Part shown: positions 6,915 to 13,878 of the stretch, in pieces | Position numbering within the stretch: the stretch's first letter is position 1 | How the letters are laid out: each line of letters opens with the position of its first letter | Assembly: GCA_937944075.1 (NCBI GenBank) | Contig: CALDZZ010000157.1 | Location: 1-19,153, forward strand | Length of the DNA: 19,153 bases | Origin: an uncultured Rhizobiaceae group bacterium | GTDB lineage: Bacteria; Pseudomonadota; Alphaproteobacteria; Rhizobiales; Rhizobiaceae | Direction of reading: 5' to 3' | The notes under the pieces: generated by a model | What the model was told of the DNA's origin: nothing | Seen by the model: the letters and a program-made list of their open reading frames with translations, nothing else | Databases searched by the model: none | Program-made: the position numbers and the translations under genes

Positions 6915-7688
6915 ATGGCTGAAGCTACACAGAAAAAAATGGAAGTCTCTACAACCGATGTTGCTATCGAAATATCGGACATGAACAAGTGGTATGGCGA
7001 TTTTCATGTGTTGAAAGATATCAACCTGAAAGTCATGCGTGGAGAGCGCATCGTTGTCGCAGGGCCTTCAGGTTCAGGCAAGTCTACGATGATCCGCTGC
7101 ATCAACCGCCTGGAAGAACACCAGGCTGGAACCATCATGGTCGATGGAACCGAACTGACAAATGATCTCAAGAAGATTGATGAAGTTCGACGTGAAGTCG
7201 GTATGGTTTTTCAGCATTTTAATCTTTTCCCGCATCTGACCATTCTTGAAAACTGCACACTTGCTCCAATCTGGGTGCGCAAGATGCCAAAGAAAGAAGC
7301 TGAGGAAATTGCAATGCATTTCCTTGAAAAGGTGAAAATCCCTGAGCAGGCGCTCAAGTATCCAGGCCAGCTTTCTGGTGGTCAGCAACAGCGTGTGGCG
7401 ATTGCCCGTTCGCTTTGCATGAACCCGCGCATCATGCTGTTTGATGAACCAACATCTGCACTTGATCCGGAGATGATCAAGGAAGTGCTTGAGACCATGG
7501 TAAGTTTGGCCGAAGACGGCATGACCATGATTTGTGTGACCCACGAAATGGGTTTTGCCCGTCAGGTTGCAAACCGTGTTATCTTCATGGACGAAGGTCA
7601 GATCGTTGAACAAAACGAGCCTGAAGCCTTCTTCGACAATCCTCAGCACGAGCGCACAAAACTCTTCCTGAGCCAGATTTTGCATTAG
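6915..7688 (+). CDS. aapP: General L-amino acid ABC transporter, ATPase AapP
   Basis: The frame is open further upstream, but ATG 6915-6917 with AGGTGA (6902-6907, overlapping the aapM stop) gives a 257-residue protein, the normal size for this ATPase. All nucleotide-binding motifs are intact: Walker A GPSGSGKST at 50-58, Q-loop at about Q100, signature LSGGQ at 153-157, Walker B IMLFDE at 173-178, D-loop SALD and the switch histidine H210. It powers amino-acid transport through AapQM on the cytoplasmic face. It is last in the operon, and a strong terminator begins 28 bp beyond its stop codon. Confidence 0.94.
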   Translation: MAEATQKKMEVSTTDVAIEISDMNKWYGDFHVLKDINLKVMRGERIVVAGPSGSGKSTMIRCINRLEEHQAGTIMVDGTELTNDLKKIDEVRREVGMVFQHFNLFPHLTILENCTLAPIWVRKMPKKEAEEIAMHFLEKVKIPEQALKYPGQLSGGQQQRVAIARSLCMNPRIMLFDEPTSALDPEMIKEVLETMVSLAEDGMTMICVTHEMGFARQVANRVIFMDEGQIVEQNEPEAFFDNPQHERTKLFLSQILH

Positions 7689-7693
7689 GTTTC

Positions 7694-8383
7694 ATGATAA
7701 TTTTTCTAAAACGAATGGGGCTGTTCATTGCAGCCCCTTTTTTTATGGTCATATTATACCTTTTGGCCTCACTGGTAGGAGGGCTTGTTCCTTCTGGCGT
7801 GAGTGGCAAGGTTGATGCAGAAGAAGCAACGGCTGAACATACAGTCTATCTGGTCTCCAATGCTCTTCATGCAGATGTTGCCATTCCAGTAAATGACATG
7901 ACCCGGCAGCAATTTTCATTCTTGAGACAATCCGGTTTTCCGATAGATAATCCCAATCTGAAATACCTGGTAATAGGGTGGGGCAGTCATGATTTTTACA
8001 CCAGTACTGCTGAGTATTCCGACATAAAGCTATCAACAATATGGAAAGCTGCGACAGGTGATCGTGCCGTGATGCATGTAGCGCCTGCTGGTGATATTAG
8101 TGCATCTGACAGCGCGATGAGAATTCCGTTGGGACCGAATGCCTTTGGTCACCTGCTAGAGTATGTTCTTGATAGTTTCAAAACCAGAAATGACAAACCC
8201 GTACCTTTACCGGAGGCTACATTTGGGTATGGCGATGTCTTCTATGAGGCTGAAGGCCACTTCAATATTTTTCATCCATGTAACGTGTGGGTTTCTAAAG
8301 CGCTATCCATGGCGGGTGTTTCAACCGGAATTTGGACACCAACAACCTATAGCTTGTTTATTCATCACAAGCTTTATCATTAA
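7694..8383 (+). CDS. DUF2459 (TIGR02117-type) membrane-anchored protein of unknown function
   Basis: The product has 229 residues with one N-terminal hydrophobic helix (about 8-32) that is either an anchor or an uncleaved signal. Features match the DUF2459 family as I know it: LVSNALHADVAIP at 53-65, IGWGSHDFYT at 94-103, and near the end a conserved Cys-Asn-x-Trp (C196, N197, W199) followed by LSMAGVSTGIWTP. The His, Asp and Cys positions hint at a papain-like fold, but no activity is established. The ATG at 7694 lies six bases after the aapP stop, with a TAGG site overlapping that stop. A later ATG at 7745 would lose half the helix and has no ribosome-binding site. Codons 8-17 coincide with the aapP terminator (see findings). 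The gene converges on the FAD monooxygenase with a gap of 12 bp. Confidence 0.72.
   Translation: MIIFLKRMGLFIAAPFFMVILYLLASLVGGLVPSGVSGKVDAEEATAEHTVYLVSNALHADVAIPVNDMTRQQFSFLRQSGFPIDNPNLKYLVIGWGSHDFYTSTAEYSDIKLSTIWKAATGDRAVMHVAPAGDISASDSAMRIPLGPNAFGHLLEYVLDSFKTRNDKPVPLPEATFGYGDVFYEAEGHFNIFHPCNVWVSKALSMAGVSTGIWTPTTYSLFIHHKLYH
7717..7744 (+). terminator. Intrinsic terminator of aapJQMP, inside the DUF2459 coding sequence
   Basis: GGGGCTG (7717-7723), a 7-nt loop TTCATTG and CAGCCCC (7731-7737) form a perfect GC-rich 7-bp stem. It runs directly into seven T (7738-7744). This is a textbook factor-independent terminator, 28 bp after the aapP stop codon. It lies entirely within codons 8-17 of the next gene. 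Confidence 0.85.
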
Positions 8384-8395
8384 GATGAAATCTAT

Positions 8396-9580
8396 TCAGT
8401 GTTTTGGCTTCCAGCGATAAATCCAGTCCTGTTTTTGAAGAAGTTTTTTGCCTGAAGTCTTTTTCAAAATCAGGTTTCTGGCAAAGGCCATTATGCCGGA
8501 CATATGATAGATCCGACCATTGGTTCGGGCAGTTTTCATCACCTCTCGAACACGTGGTAGTCTTGCCTGCTGGAAAACATTTAGGGCATTTTTAGTATCA
8601 TTATGCTCATTCAGACAATGGGCGAGGACAAAGGCATCTTCTACAGCCTGAGCAGCACCCTGTGCTGCAAAGGGCAACATGGCATGTGCAGCATCACCAA
8701 TCATAGCCACCTTGTTCTCTGCTAGACGTGTGGGCAAGGCCATTTCATACAAGGGCCATGCTGTCCAGTCATCTGAATTTGCAATCAGGGTTTTGATATC
8801 CTCATGCCAATGTGTGAAATGCGAACTCAGGTTTGAAACAGTTCGGCCCTGTGTTTCATCTGCATTCTTTTCCTGGGTCACTGCAATGATGTTCAGAAAT
8901 TGCTTTTTCTCAACAGGATAACTGACGACATGTGCGCCGGGTCCCAATCTGGCAACTGTATTATTGAGTAACCTGTTGTCCTCAACAGCCTGTGCCGGGA
9001 TCAGGGTGCGCCATGCAATTTTTCCGCTATATTGCGCCTTGGGCAAATCAAGTGCATCAACCCGCAATTGAGAATGAATTCCGTCTGCAGCTACAAGAAC
9101 ATCCACAACCCGTTCCTGCTGCTTCTTGTCGGTTCTAATCAATGCTGTCACCCCGTTTGGATGGGAAGCAGCATCAATAATTTCGCTGCCCATGCGAATA
9201 TCAATATCAGGGTGTTCGTGACAGGCTTTGAGCAGAATGTCATGCAGTGTACTTCGATGAAGAACGAGGTAGGGGGCTTCGTACTTGTTCTCAAAATCGA
9301 AACCCAATGGAAGCTCTGCGAGCATTTCTCCAGTACTGGCATTCATCATCAAAATGGAGTTTGGTTCATCCGCCGCCAAACGGATTTCCTTGCCAAGATC
9401 CAGCCATTTCAGGACATGAAAAGCATTGGGTGATATTTGAATGCCAGCGCCCAGCTTGTCAAACCGTTGAGCGCGCTCATGGACTTCAATATTATTGTTG
9501 TATTTTGCCAGACAAAGCGCTGCGGTTAAGCCTGCAATGCCACCGCCACTAACCAGTATTTTTCGACGTTTGACAGCCAT
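8396..9580 (-). CDS. FAD-dependent aromatic-type monooxygenase (salicylate hydroxylase-like)
   Basis: The product has 394 residues, the usual size for group A flavin monooxygenases. The Rossmann ADP-binding motif is at 12-17 (GGGIAG) with the ribose-contacting glutamate in VHERA (E35). The DG motif at 166-167 (AADGIHSQLR) and the GD motif at 295-296 (MIGDAAHAMLPFAAQGA) complete the FAD fingerprint. Enzymes of this type hydroxylate an aromatic substrate with NAD(P)H and O2. The closest named relatives by motif are salicylate and 6-hydroxynicotinate hydroxylases, but the substrate cannot be read from the sequence. No ring-cleavage genes are nearby, so a catabolic role is not supported; a quinone or cofactor role is equally possible. 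The ATG at 9580-9578 lies 10 bp after the stop codon of the zinc-finger gene, so the two form an operon. Confidence 0.82.
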   Translation of the reverse strand: MAVKRRKILVSGGGIAGLTAALCLAKYNNNIEVHERAQRFDKLGAGIQISPNAFHVLKWLDLGKEIRLAADEPNSILMMNASTGEMLAELPLGFDFENKYEAPYLVLHRSTLHDILLKACHEHPDIDIRMGSEIIDAASHPNGVTALIRTDKKQQERVVDVLVAADGIHSQLRVDALDLPKAQYSGKIAWRTLIPAQAVEDNRLLNNTVARLGPGAHVVSYPVEKKQFLNIIAVTQEKNADETQGRTVSNLSSHFTHWHEDIKTLIANSDDWTAWPLYEMALPTRLAENKVAMIGDAAHAMLPFAAQGAAQAVEDAFVLAHCLNEHNDTKNALNVFQQARLPRVREVMKTARTNGRIYHMSGIMAFARNLILKKTSGKKLLQKQDWIYRWKPKH

Positions 9581-9590
9581 TTAACATGCG

Positions 9591-9833
9591 CTACGCAGCA
9601 TCTTCAAACGTGCAGCCATGTGGTCTGGTCTCACTAGCCTTTAGGTCTTTTGCATGGCGATATACCGTTGAGCAATAGGGGCAGACTATTTCATTATCAG
9701 AACCCATGTCGAGAAACACATGTGGATGATCATAGGGAGCGCTTGCACCACAGCACATGAATTCCTTGACGCCCACTTCAATAACATCGACACCCTTGTC
9801 GTTTTGAAAATGTGCAACGGATGTTTCAGCCAT
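9591..9833 (-). CDS. Small zf-CHCC zinc-finger protein
   Basis: The frame is open up to 9899, but the start is placed at ATG 9833-9831, which has AAGGACAGGG just upstream. The 80-residue product has the zf-CHCC layout: C27/C28, H36, then CPYC (C51, C54) with STVYRH behind it. These residues should bind one Zn2+. This is the domain of the mitochondrial complex I subunit NDUFS6, and short stand-alone versions are common in alphaproteobacteria. The role here could be complex I-related or regulatory; neither is shown. It is first in a two-gene operon with the FAD monooxygenase. It is divergent from the alpha/beta hydrolase with 87 bp between the starts for both promoters. Confidence 0.78.
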   Translation of the reverse strand: MAETSVAHFQNDKGVDVIEVGVKEFMCCGASAPYDHPHVFLDMGSDNEIVCPYCSTVYRHAKDLKASETRPHGCTFEDAA

Positions 9834-9920
9834 GGCCCTGTCCTTGAATATTTGCTTTTTGATACAATAGTCTTCTAAAAGATTGTTGTGTTTATGCAAA
9901 GAAAATAATTGAGAGAATCC

Positions 9921-10679
9921 ATGAAAATCGCAAAGCTATCAACCGCAGAAATAGCCTATCTTGACGAAGGTGAAGCAGGGGGCGATGGCAAAATCATTCT
10001 GCTTGTTCACGGCTTCGCCTCGAACGCCAAGACGAATTGGGTAGGCCCTGGTTGGATACACACGCTCAGCGAGAGTGGGTACCGCGTGATTGCAATTGAC
10101 AATCGGGGGCACGGAGCCAGCCAAAAATTTTATGATGAAGAGGCTTACACACTCGATAAGATGGCAAGTGACGTGGCAGCCTTGTTGGAGCATCTCGATA
10201 TCGGAAAAGCGCACCTCATGGGGTATTCTCTTGGCGCCAGAATATCCTCAACCGTGGCAGCAAATTATCCCGGCATGATAAACAAGCTCATTCTTGCGGG
10301 AAACGGTTACAATATGATTGAAGGGTCCTTTGATTCAAGCGATATTCATGATGGGCTTATCGCGCCTGAAATCGATAAAGTTAAAACCCAGATTGGCAGG
10401 GACTTTAGAACCTTCGCAGAGGCAACAGGAAGCGATCTCAAGGCTTTGGCTGCCTGTATCATGGGTGGTCGTTCTTACATCCCCAAAGAGTTGTTTGAAA
10501 CTCTGGAACCCGAAACAATGGTCATCGTCGGAACGGAAGATTCTGTTGCGGTAGATGGCGAAAAGCTCGCAAGTCTTATTCCGAACGGACATTTTGAACC
10601 TATCCCCAAACGCAACCACATGAATGCAGTGGGAGACAAGGTCTACAAGGAAAAAGTGCTGGCGTTCTTGGGTTCATAA
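9921..10679 (+). CDS. Alpha/beta hydrolase
   Basis: An upstream TTG at 9909 is possible, but ATG 9921-9923 with GAGAG five bases before it is preferred, giving 252 residues. The alpha/beta-hydrolase fold landmarks are all present: oxyanion-side HGF at 30-32, the nucleophile elbow GYSLG with S103, the acid D207 in VGTEDSV and the base H233 in KRNHMN. VIAIDNRGHGASQK (57-70) is also typical. It is a cytoplasmic esterase or related hydrolase, and the substrate is unknown. It is followed on the same strand by cysE after 85 bp. The arrangement hydrolase, cysE, DUF3126 looks familiar from rhizobial genomes, though I cite that from memory. Confidence 0.82.
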   Translation: MKIAKLSTAEIAYLDEGEAGGDGKIILLVHGFASNAKTNWVGPGWIHTLSESGYRVIAIDNRGHGASQKFYDEEAYTLDKMASDVAALLEHLDIGKAHLMGYSLGARISSTVAANYPGMINKLILAGNGYNMIEGSFDSSDIHDGLIAPEIDKVKTQIGRDFRTFAEATGSDLKALAACIMGGRSYIPKELFETLEPETMVIVGTEDSVAVDGEKLASLIPNGHFEPIPKRNHMNAVGDKVYKEKVLAFLGS

Positions 10680-10764
10680 TTCTGCTTAACGATTGTTTAC
10701 AAGAATGAGGCTTGTGAATATGAAGTCATGGCTTATATTTGGATGAAGCGAAAAGGATAATGAC

Positions 10765-11586
10765 ATGACTGCAGCAACGCTCAAACAAAATGATGCGCCT
10801 AAGATTGATCCGGTCTGGGGAGCAATCCGCAAGGAGGCTGAGGCCGTTGTTGACAAAGAGCCAATGATGTCGTCCTTCATCTATAATACGATATTAAATC
10901 AGGCCTCACTGGAAGATGCCGTTATCTTCCGTATCGCTGAGCGGCTACACAACCGTGATTTTTCTGCAGATTTGGTCAGGCAAAGTTTTCACCAGATGAA
11001 GGAACATTCTGGTGAATGGTCAGAGGTACTTCGAACAGATATTGCAGCCGTTTATGACCGCGATCCGGCATGCAGTCGGTTCATTGAGCCTATTTTGTAT
11101 TTCAAGGGTTTTCATGCAATTCAAACCCACCGTCTTGCCCATTGGAATTTGAAAAACGGCAACAAGGACATTGCGCTTTATCTTCAATCGCGTTCTTCCC
11201 AGGTATTTCAAACTGATATCAACCCTGCAGCAGAATTTGGTCGAGGTATCTTCCTCGATCATGCAACAGGTGTTGTCATTGGTGAAACTGCTAAGATAGG
11301 AGATGATGTTTCCATTCTGCACGGGGTAACGCTTGGCGGTACTGGCAAGGAATGGGAGGACCGACATCCAAAAATTGGAAATGGTGTACTATTGGGAGCC
11401 GGTGCTACCGTTCTTGGAAACATTGAAGTGGGTCATTGTTCCAGAATTGCTGCAGGCTCCCTTGTGATCAAACCGGTTCCGGAAAAGGTAACCATTGCAG
11501 GTATACCTGGAAAGGTCGTTGGTGTTGCTGGTTGCACAGAACCATCGCGCACGATGAACCAGATTTTGGCAGAAGACAAAAGTTAA
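10765..11586 (+). CDS. cysE: Serine O-acetyltransferase
   Basis: The product has 273 residues, the same length as E. coli CysE. The N-terminal helical domain (about 15-125) carries PVWGAIRKEA and VLRTDIAAVYDRDPA, and the C-terminal left-handed beta-helix (about 145-255) is built of hexapeptide repeats. Catalytic residues are D151 (QTDINPAAEFG) and H166 (LDHATG), with H201 in DRHPKIG. The residue after D151-I152 is Asn where E. coli has His, a change I believe is common in alphaproteobacteria. The enzyme makes O-acetylserine from serine and acetyl-CoA, the first step of cysteine synthesis, and is usually inhibited by cysteine through its C-terminal tail, which is present. The start has AAGGATAATGAC before the ATG. 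Confidence 0.95.
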   Translation: MTAATLKQNDAPKIDPVWGAIRKEAEAVVDKEPMMSSFIYNTILNQASLEDAVIFRIAERLHNRDFSADLVRQSFHQMKEHSGEWSEVLRTDIAAVYDRDPACSRFIEPILYFKGFHAIQTHRLAHWNLKNGNKDIALYLQSRSSQVFQTDINPAAEFGRGIFLDHATGVVIGETAKIGDDVSILHGVTLGGTGKEWEDRHPKIGNGVLLGAGATVLGNIEVGHCSRIAAGSLVIKPVPEKVTIAGIPGKVVGVAGCTEPSRTMNQILAEDKS

Positions 11587-11682
11587 TTCACAGTCTCTCT
11601 ACAACCTGGTTCAAACGCCTTTACAAGGTTCGTCCAGCTGTGCAAAAAGCAGTTCAACAAATCACCAGCTGGAGGTTCTCTC

Positions 11683-11898
11683 GTGACACCTGAAGAAATC
11701 AAAAAACTCGATGCCTATTTCAAATCAGTGTTTGGCAACGAGCAGCTAGCTGTAAAACCGCGTCCCAAAAAGACAGACTCTTGTGAAGTCTATAAAGGCG
11801 ATGAATTTCTGGGTGTAATTTACCTTGATGAAGATGAAGGCGAGCGTTCGTTCAGCTTCTCAATGGCTATCCTCGATATTGATCTGGATATGGTCTAG
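11683..11898 (+). CDS. Small DUF3126-type protein
   Basis: The product has 71 residues and starts at GTG 11683-11685. The start is decided by a strong GGAGG (11671-11675) with seven bases of spacing. The protein begins TPEEIKKLDAYFKSVFG, has the conserved basic stretch AVKPRPKKTDSCEVY, then EFLGVIYLDEDEGERSFSF and a hydrophobic-acidic tail. This is the DUF3126 pattern, a small alphaproteobacterial family of unknown function regularly found near cysE. It probably belongs to the cysE transcript, with a 96-bp gap. It has no signal peptide or membrane helix and is expected in the cytoplasm. Its stop is 4 bp from the stop of the opposing gene. Confidence 0.75.
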   Translation: MTPEEIKKLDAYFKSVFGNEQLAVKPRPKKTDSCEVYKGDEFLGVIYLDEDEGERSFSFSMAILDIDLDMV

Positions 11899-11902
11899 GC
11901 TC

Positions 11903-12745
11903 TTAATTGAGTTTCAGCGTCGGTTGTACAATCATGGATTGCACCAATGCACTCAGGGATTGCTCAAGCTCTATCCAGTTTGCCAGATGCTTTTGGTGAA
12001 AGCGATAAGTCAGCATGATGTTCTTGCCAACGTGAATGTCGCGAATACAAAAGGGTGTCGCTGCAGCGGCTCCACGCACACAGCGCGCAGCAAAAGGATA
12101 AGGGCTTGAAGCTGCATAATACAGGTCTTCATCAATATAACCGCCCGAAGCACTCAAAGCCTGTTTAACCAGTCCGTTATTCAATAGTTTGCCACGTCCT
12201 TCAAAAAATTGGGAATATATTGGCCCGACACGGCCCGACATGTCATGTGACATTGAACGCGGCTCAAGGGACATGAAAATCAGGTTTTCACCCTTTGCAG
12301 CATTATTGAACTCTTCCAGCAATCCCTCATGATATCCCGAGAGGGAGGGCCAGTGCATGTAAAGCTCAAGCTTGGAATAAGCCCCGGATGAGCGTTGTGA
12401 ATAAAACCGAACCTTGTTGGCAGGCACTTTCAGGTATTCATCCCCAATGACAATTTCCAATTCTTGGGTTGATGAGGATTGACCGGCACTCGACAGGCTA
12501 TCGCCAAAAAAATGTGCCAGTGCTAGTATTGAAAGGGCAATCAACAATAGCGAAACTGAAGTGATCATGATCCACTTGAGCAGTTTCTCGCTAATTGTGT
12601 TCTTTTTTTCCTGATCATCCATACGGGTTTTGGCCAGGCGCTCAATATGCCCGGGTAACTGTCGCTGAAATCCGGCACTTCCATTTCTGCCGACAATCGC
12701 CAGAGGATCTGAAAGTCCGTTATTTTGTCTTGCCATAGTTTGCAT
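11903..12745 (-). CDS. Unrecognised single-span membrane protein
   Basis: I do not recognise this 280-residue protein. A polar N-terminal segment (1-55, with many Arg, Lys and Gln) precedes one hydrophobic helix (about 57-80). The C-terminal domain (about 95-280) would then face the periplasm. That domain holds VIGDEYLKVPANKVRFYSQR and YSKLELYMHWPSLSGYH, a GGYIDEDLYYA stretch and two cysteines (in ARCVRG and PFCIRD) that could form a disulfide. It has no catalytic pattern I know. The first ATG (12745) and a second one at codon 4 (12736) both lack a convincing Shine-Dalgarno sequence, so the exact start is open. Codon use and composition look like the neighbours. It is not operonic with any flanking gene. 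Confidence 0.7.
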   Translation of the reverse strand: MQTMARQNNGLSDPLAIVGRNGSAGFQRQLPGHIERLAKTRMDDQEKKNTISEKLLKWIMITSVSLLLIALSILALAHFFGDSLSSAGQSSSTQELEIVIGDEYLKVPANKVRFYSQRSSGAYSKLELYMHWPSLSGYHEGLLEEFNNAAKGENLIFMSLEPRSMSHDMSGRVGPIYSQFFEGRGKLLNNGLVKQALSASGGYIDEDLYYAASSPYPFAARCVRGAAAATPFCIRDIHVGKNIMLTYRFHQKHLANWIELEQSLSALVQSMIVQPTLKLN

Positions 12746-12897
12746 GATGCCCAGGTCCGCAATCGTTGTCCGCAGTTTTTCGGATACAATAAAAAGCTGG
12801 CATGGTTATTGCTTTCTTAATTTCAGTGAAGAGGCAACCCATATCGCTTGACTCTACACTCCATGAACATGGTAAATACTAGGTAAATATAAGGGTA
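12746..12897. promoter_or_regulatory. Divergent region with a doubled GGTAAATA
   Basis: This 152-bp region lies between two divergent membrane-protein genes. TTGACT (12848-12853) is a good -35 for the plus strand. Downstream there are two copies of GGTAAATA (12871-12878 and 12882-12889) offset by 11 bp, each containing a -10-like TAAATA. The spacing to the first copy is 19 bp, longer than ideal. The plus-strand gene starts only a few bases after the second copy, with AAGGG as its ribosome-binding site. Confidence 0.35.
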
Positions 12898-13215
12898 ATG
12901 AGTTCAATGTTGGCCGCTTTTGTTATTGTGTTCGGTTTTGTCACGGCTGGTTTTATCGCAACAGTCTCTTCAATTTATCAAAATTCGAATGGCGATATCA
13001 TTTTGTCATTGGACACGCCTTTATCTGCCATCAAGGGCTTTTTGCTTTGCATGTTTGTAGGCCCTTATATTCTGGCAAAAAACACAGCAATGCTTTGGCT
13101 GGGTCAAAAAATCAGCGGCTTGTCTTTCATAGCCTGTTTGTTTGTTTCAATCTTATGGAGTTTTTGCATTGGTATTGTTGCCATACAAAGTCTGATTGGC
13201 TTTGGTCTTTTGTAA
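12898..13215 (+). CDS. Small polytopic membrane protein of unknown function
   Basis: The product has 105 residues, with three hydrophobic stretches at about 4-26, 43-62 and 72-102 and very few charged residues. The first two are linked by a short polar loop (SIYQNSNGDIILSLDTP). I know no function. AAGGG is only a few bases before the first ATG (12898). A second ATG at codon 4 (12907) has better spacing and may be the true start. The gene ends 17 bp before the gamma-carbonic anhydrase start, so both are probably in one transcript. A role connected with the membrane or the respiratory chain would fit that partner but is inference. Confidence 0.68.
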   Translation: MSSMLAAFVIVFGFVTAGFIATVSSIYQNSNGDIILSLDTPLSAIKGFLLCMFVGPYILAKNTAMLWLGQKISGLSFIACLFVSILWSFCIGIVAIQSLIGFGLL

Positions 13216-13232
13216 AAACTGAAAGGGTGCTT

Positions 13233-13757
13233 ATGAGTATCTATGAACTGGATGGCGTAAAGCCTGTTTTGCCTGAAGAATTTCACTGGATTGCACCATC
13301 TGCTGTATTAATCGGCAATATTCATTTGAGTGAAGGCGTTGGCATCTGGTTTGGAAGTGTTCTGCGTGGTGACAATGAGCCTATTAAGATTGGGAAAAAC
13401 AGCAATATTCAGGAAAATTGTGTCATGCACACGGATCCTGGTTTCCCTCTTCTGATTGGCGAGGGATGCACAATCGGTCACAAGGCCATGTTGCATGGCT
13501 GTATGATCGGGAATAATTCCCTGATAGGCATGGGTGCAACTGTTTTGAATGGTGCAAAAATTGGCAACAATTGTCTGATTGGAGCGAATGCACTGATTCC
13601 GGAAGGTAAGGAAATTCCAGATAATTCACTGGTTGTCGGAATGCCGGGCAAGGTAATTCGCCAGTTTGATGAAGCCGCAGTCCAGGGACTTAAGGCATCC
13701 GCATTACATTATGTAGAAAACGCAAAACGATTTTCCAAAGGCCTCAAGGCAGTTTAA
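13233..13757 (+). CDS. Gamma-class carbonic anhydrase family protein
   Basis: The frame is open upstream, but the start is ATG 13233-13235 with GAAAGGG before it, giving 174 residues. This matches the compact YrdA/PaaY-like members of the family. It is a left-handed beta-helix protein of hexapeptide repeats with a C-terminal helix. The family active-site residues are all visible: R45 and D47 (VLRGDNEP), Q60 (NIQEN), and zinc ligands H66 (VMHTD), H83 and H88 (GHKAMLHGC). The acidic loop of archaeal Cam is absent, as usual in bacterial relatives, so catalytic rates may be low. Relatives are structural subunits of mitochondrial complex I in plants, and some bacterial ones are thioesterase-linked (PaaY), so the exact task is open. 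A hairpin with an A-run immediately follows the stop codon. Confidence 0.87.
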   Translation: MSIYELDGVKPVLPEEFHWIAPSAVLIGNIHLSEGVGIWFGSVLRGDNEPIKIGKNSNIQENCVMHTDPGFPLLIGEGCTIGHKAMLHGCMIGNNSLIGMGATVLNGAKIGNNCLIGANALIPEGKEIPDNSLVVGMPGKVIRQFDEAAVQGLKASALHYVENAKRFSKGLKAV

Positions 13758-13791
13758 AAAAAAGGCCGGTTTGTATAAATACAAACCGGCC
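13756..13791 (-). terminator. Strong terminator for the minus-strand transglutaminase-like gene
   Basis: GGCCGGTTTGTA (13764-13775) and TACAAACCGGCC (13780-13791) form a perfect 12-bp stem with a TAAA loop. Eight A precede it on the plus strand (13756-13763), so on the minus strand the hairpin runs directly into eight T. It therefore terminates the minus-strand gene ending at 13879. On the plus strand no T-run follows, so for the carbonic anhydrase transcript it is at most a 3' stabilising hairpin. The A-run overlaps the carbonic anhydrase stop codon. Confidence 0.85.
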
Positions 13792-13794
13792 AGA

Positions 13795-13843
13795 TTGATC
13801 TGGTCTGGTGGGGACGGGGGTAGGTGGGGATCGACCAGATCAA
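13795..13843. other. Inverted repeat with a G-rich 27-nt loop
   Basis: TTGATCTGGTC (13795-13805) and GACCAGATCAA (13833-13843) are perfect 11-bp arms. The loop (13806-13832) on the plus strand is dominated by G-runs: GGTGGGG, then GGGGG, then GGTGGGG. It lies directly after the terminator hairpin in the convergent gap. It could be a stem-loop of the carbonic anhydrase 3'-UTR, or of the opposing transcript with a C-rich loop, or a G-quadruplex-prone DNA element. Confidence 0.5.
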
Positions 13844-13878
13844 AACCTAATTACCAACCCGAAGTCGTACTTATTTTC

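Noticed and set aside
7074..7685. 203-codon minus-strand ORF opposite aapP
   Set aside because: It is the shadow of a highly conserved ATPase gene. Its translation resembles no protein and it has no start signal of note.
10686..10700. Possible CtrA box before cysE (TTAA-N7-TTAC)
   Set aside because: It has one mismatch in the second half-site, and cysE is not an expected CtrA target. It is likely chance in AT-rich sequence.
13047..13232. Long N-terminal extension of the carbonic anhydrase
   Set aside because: It reads the upstream small membrane-protein gene in another frame, and the family start matches ATG 13233 with its own ribosome-binding site.
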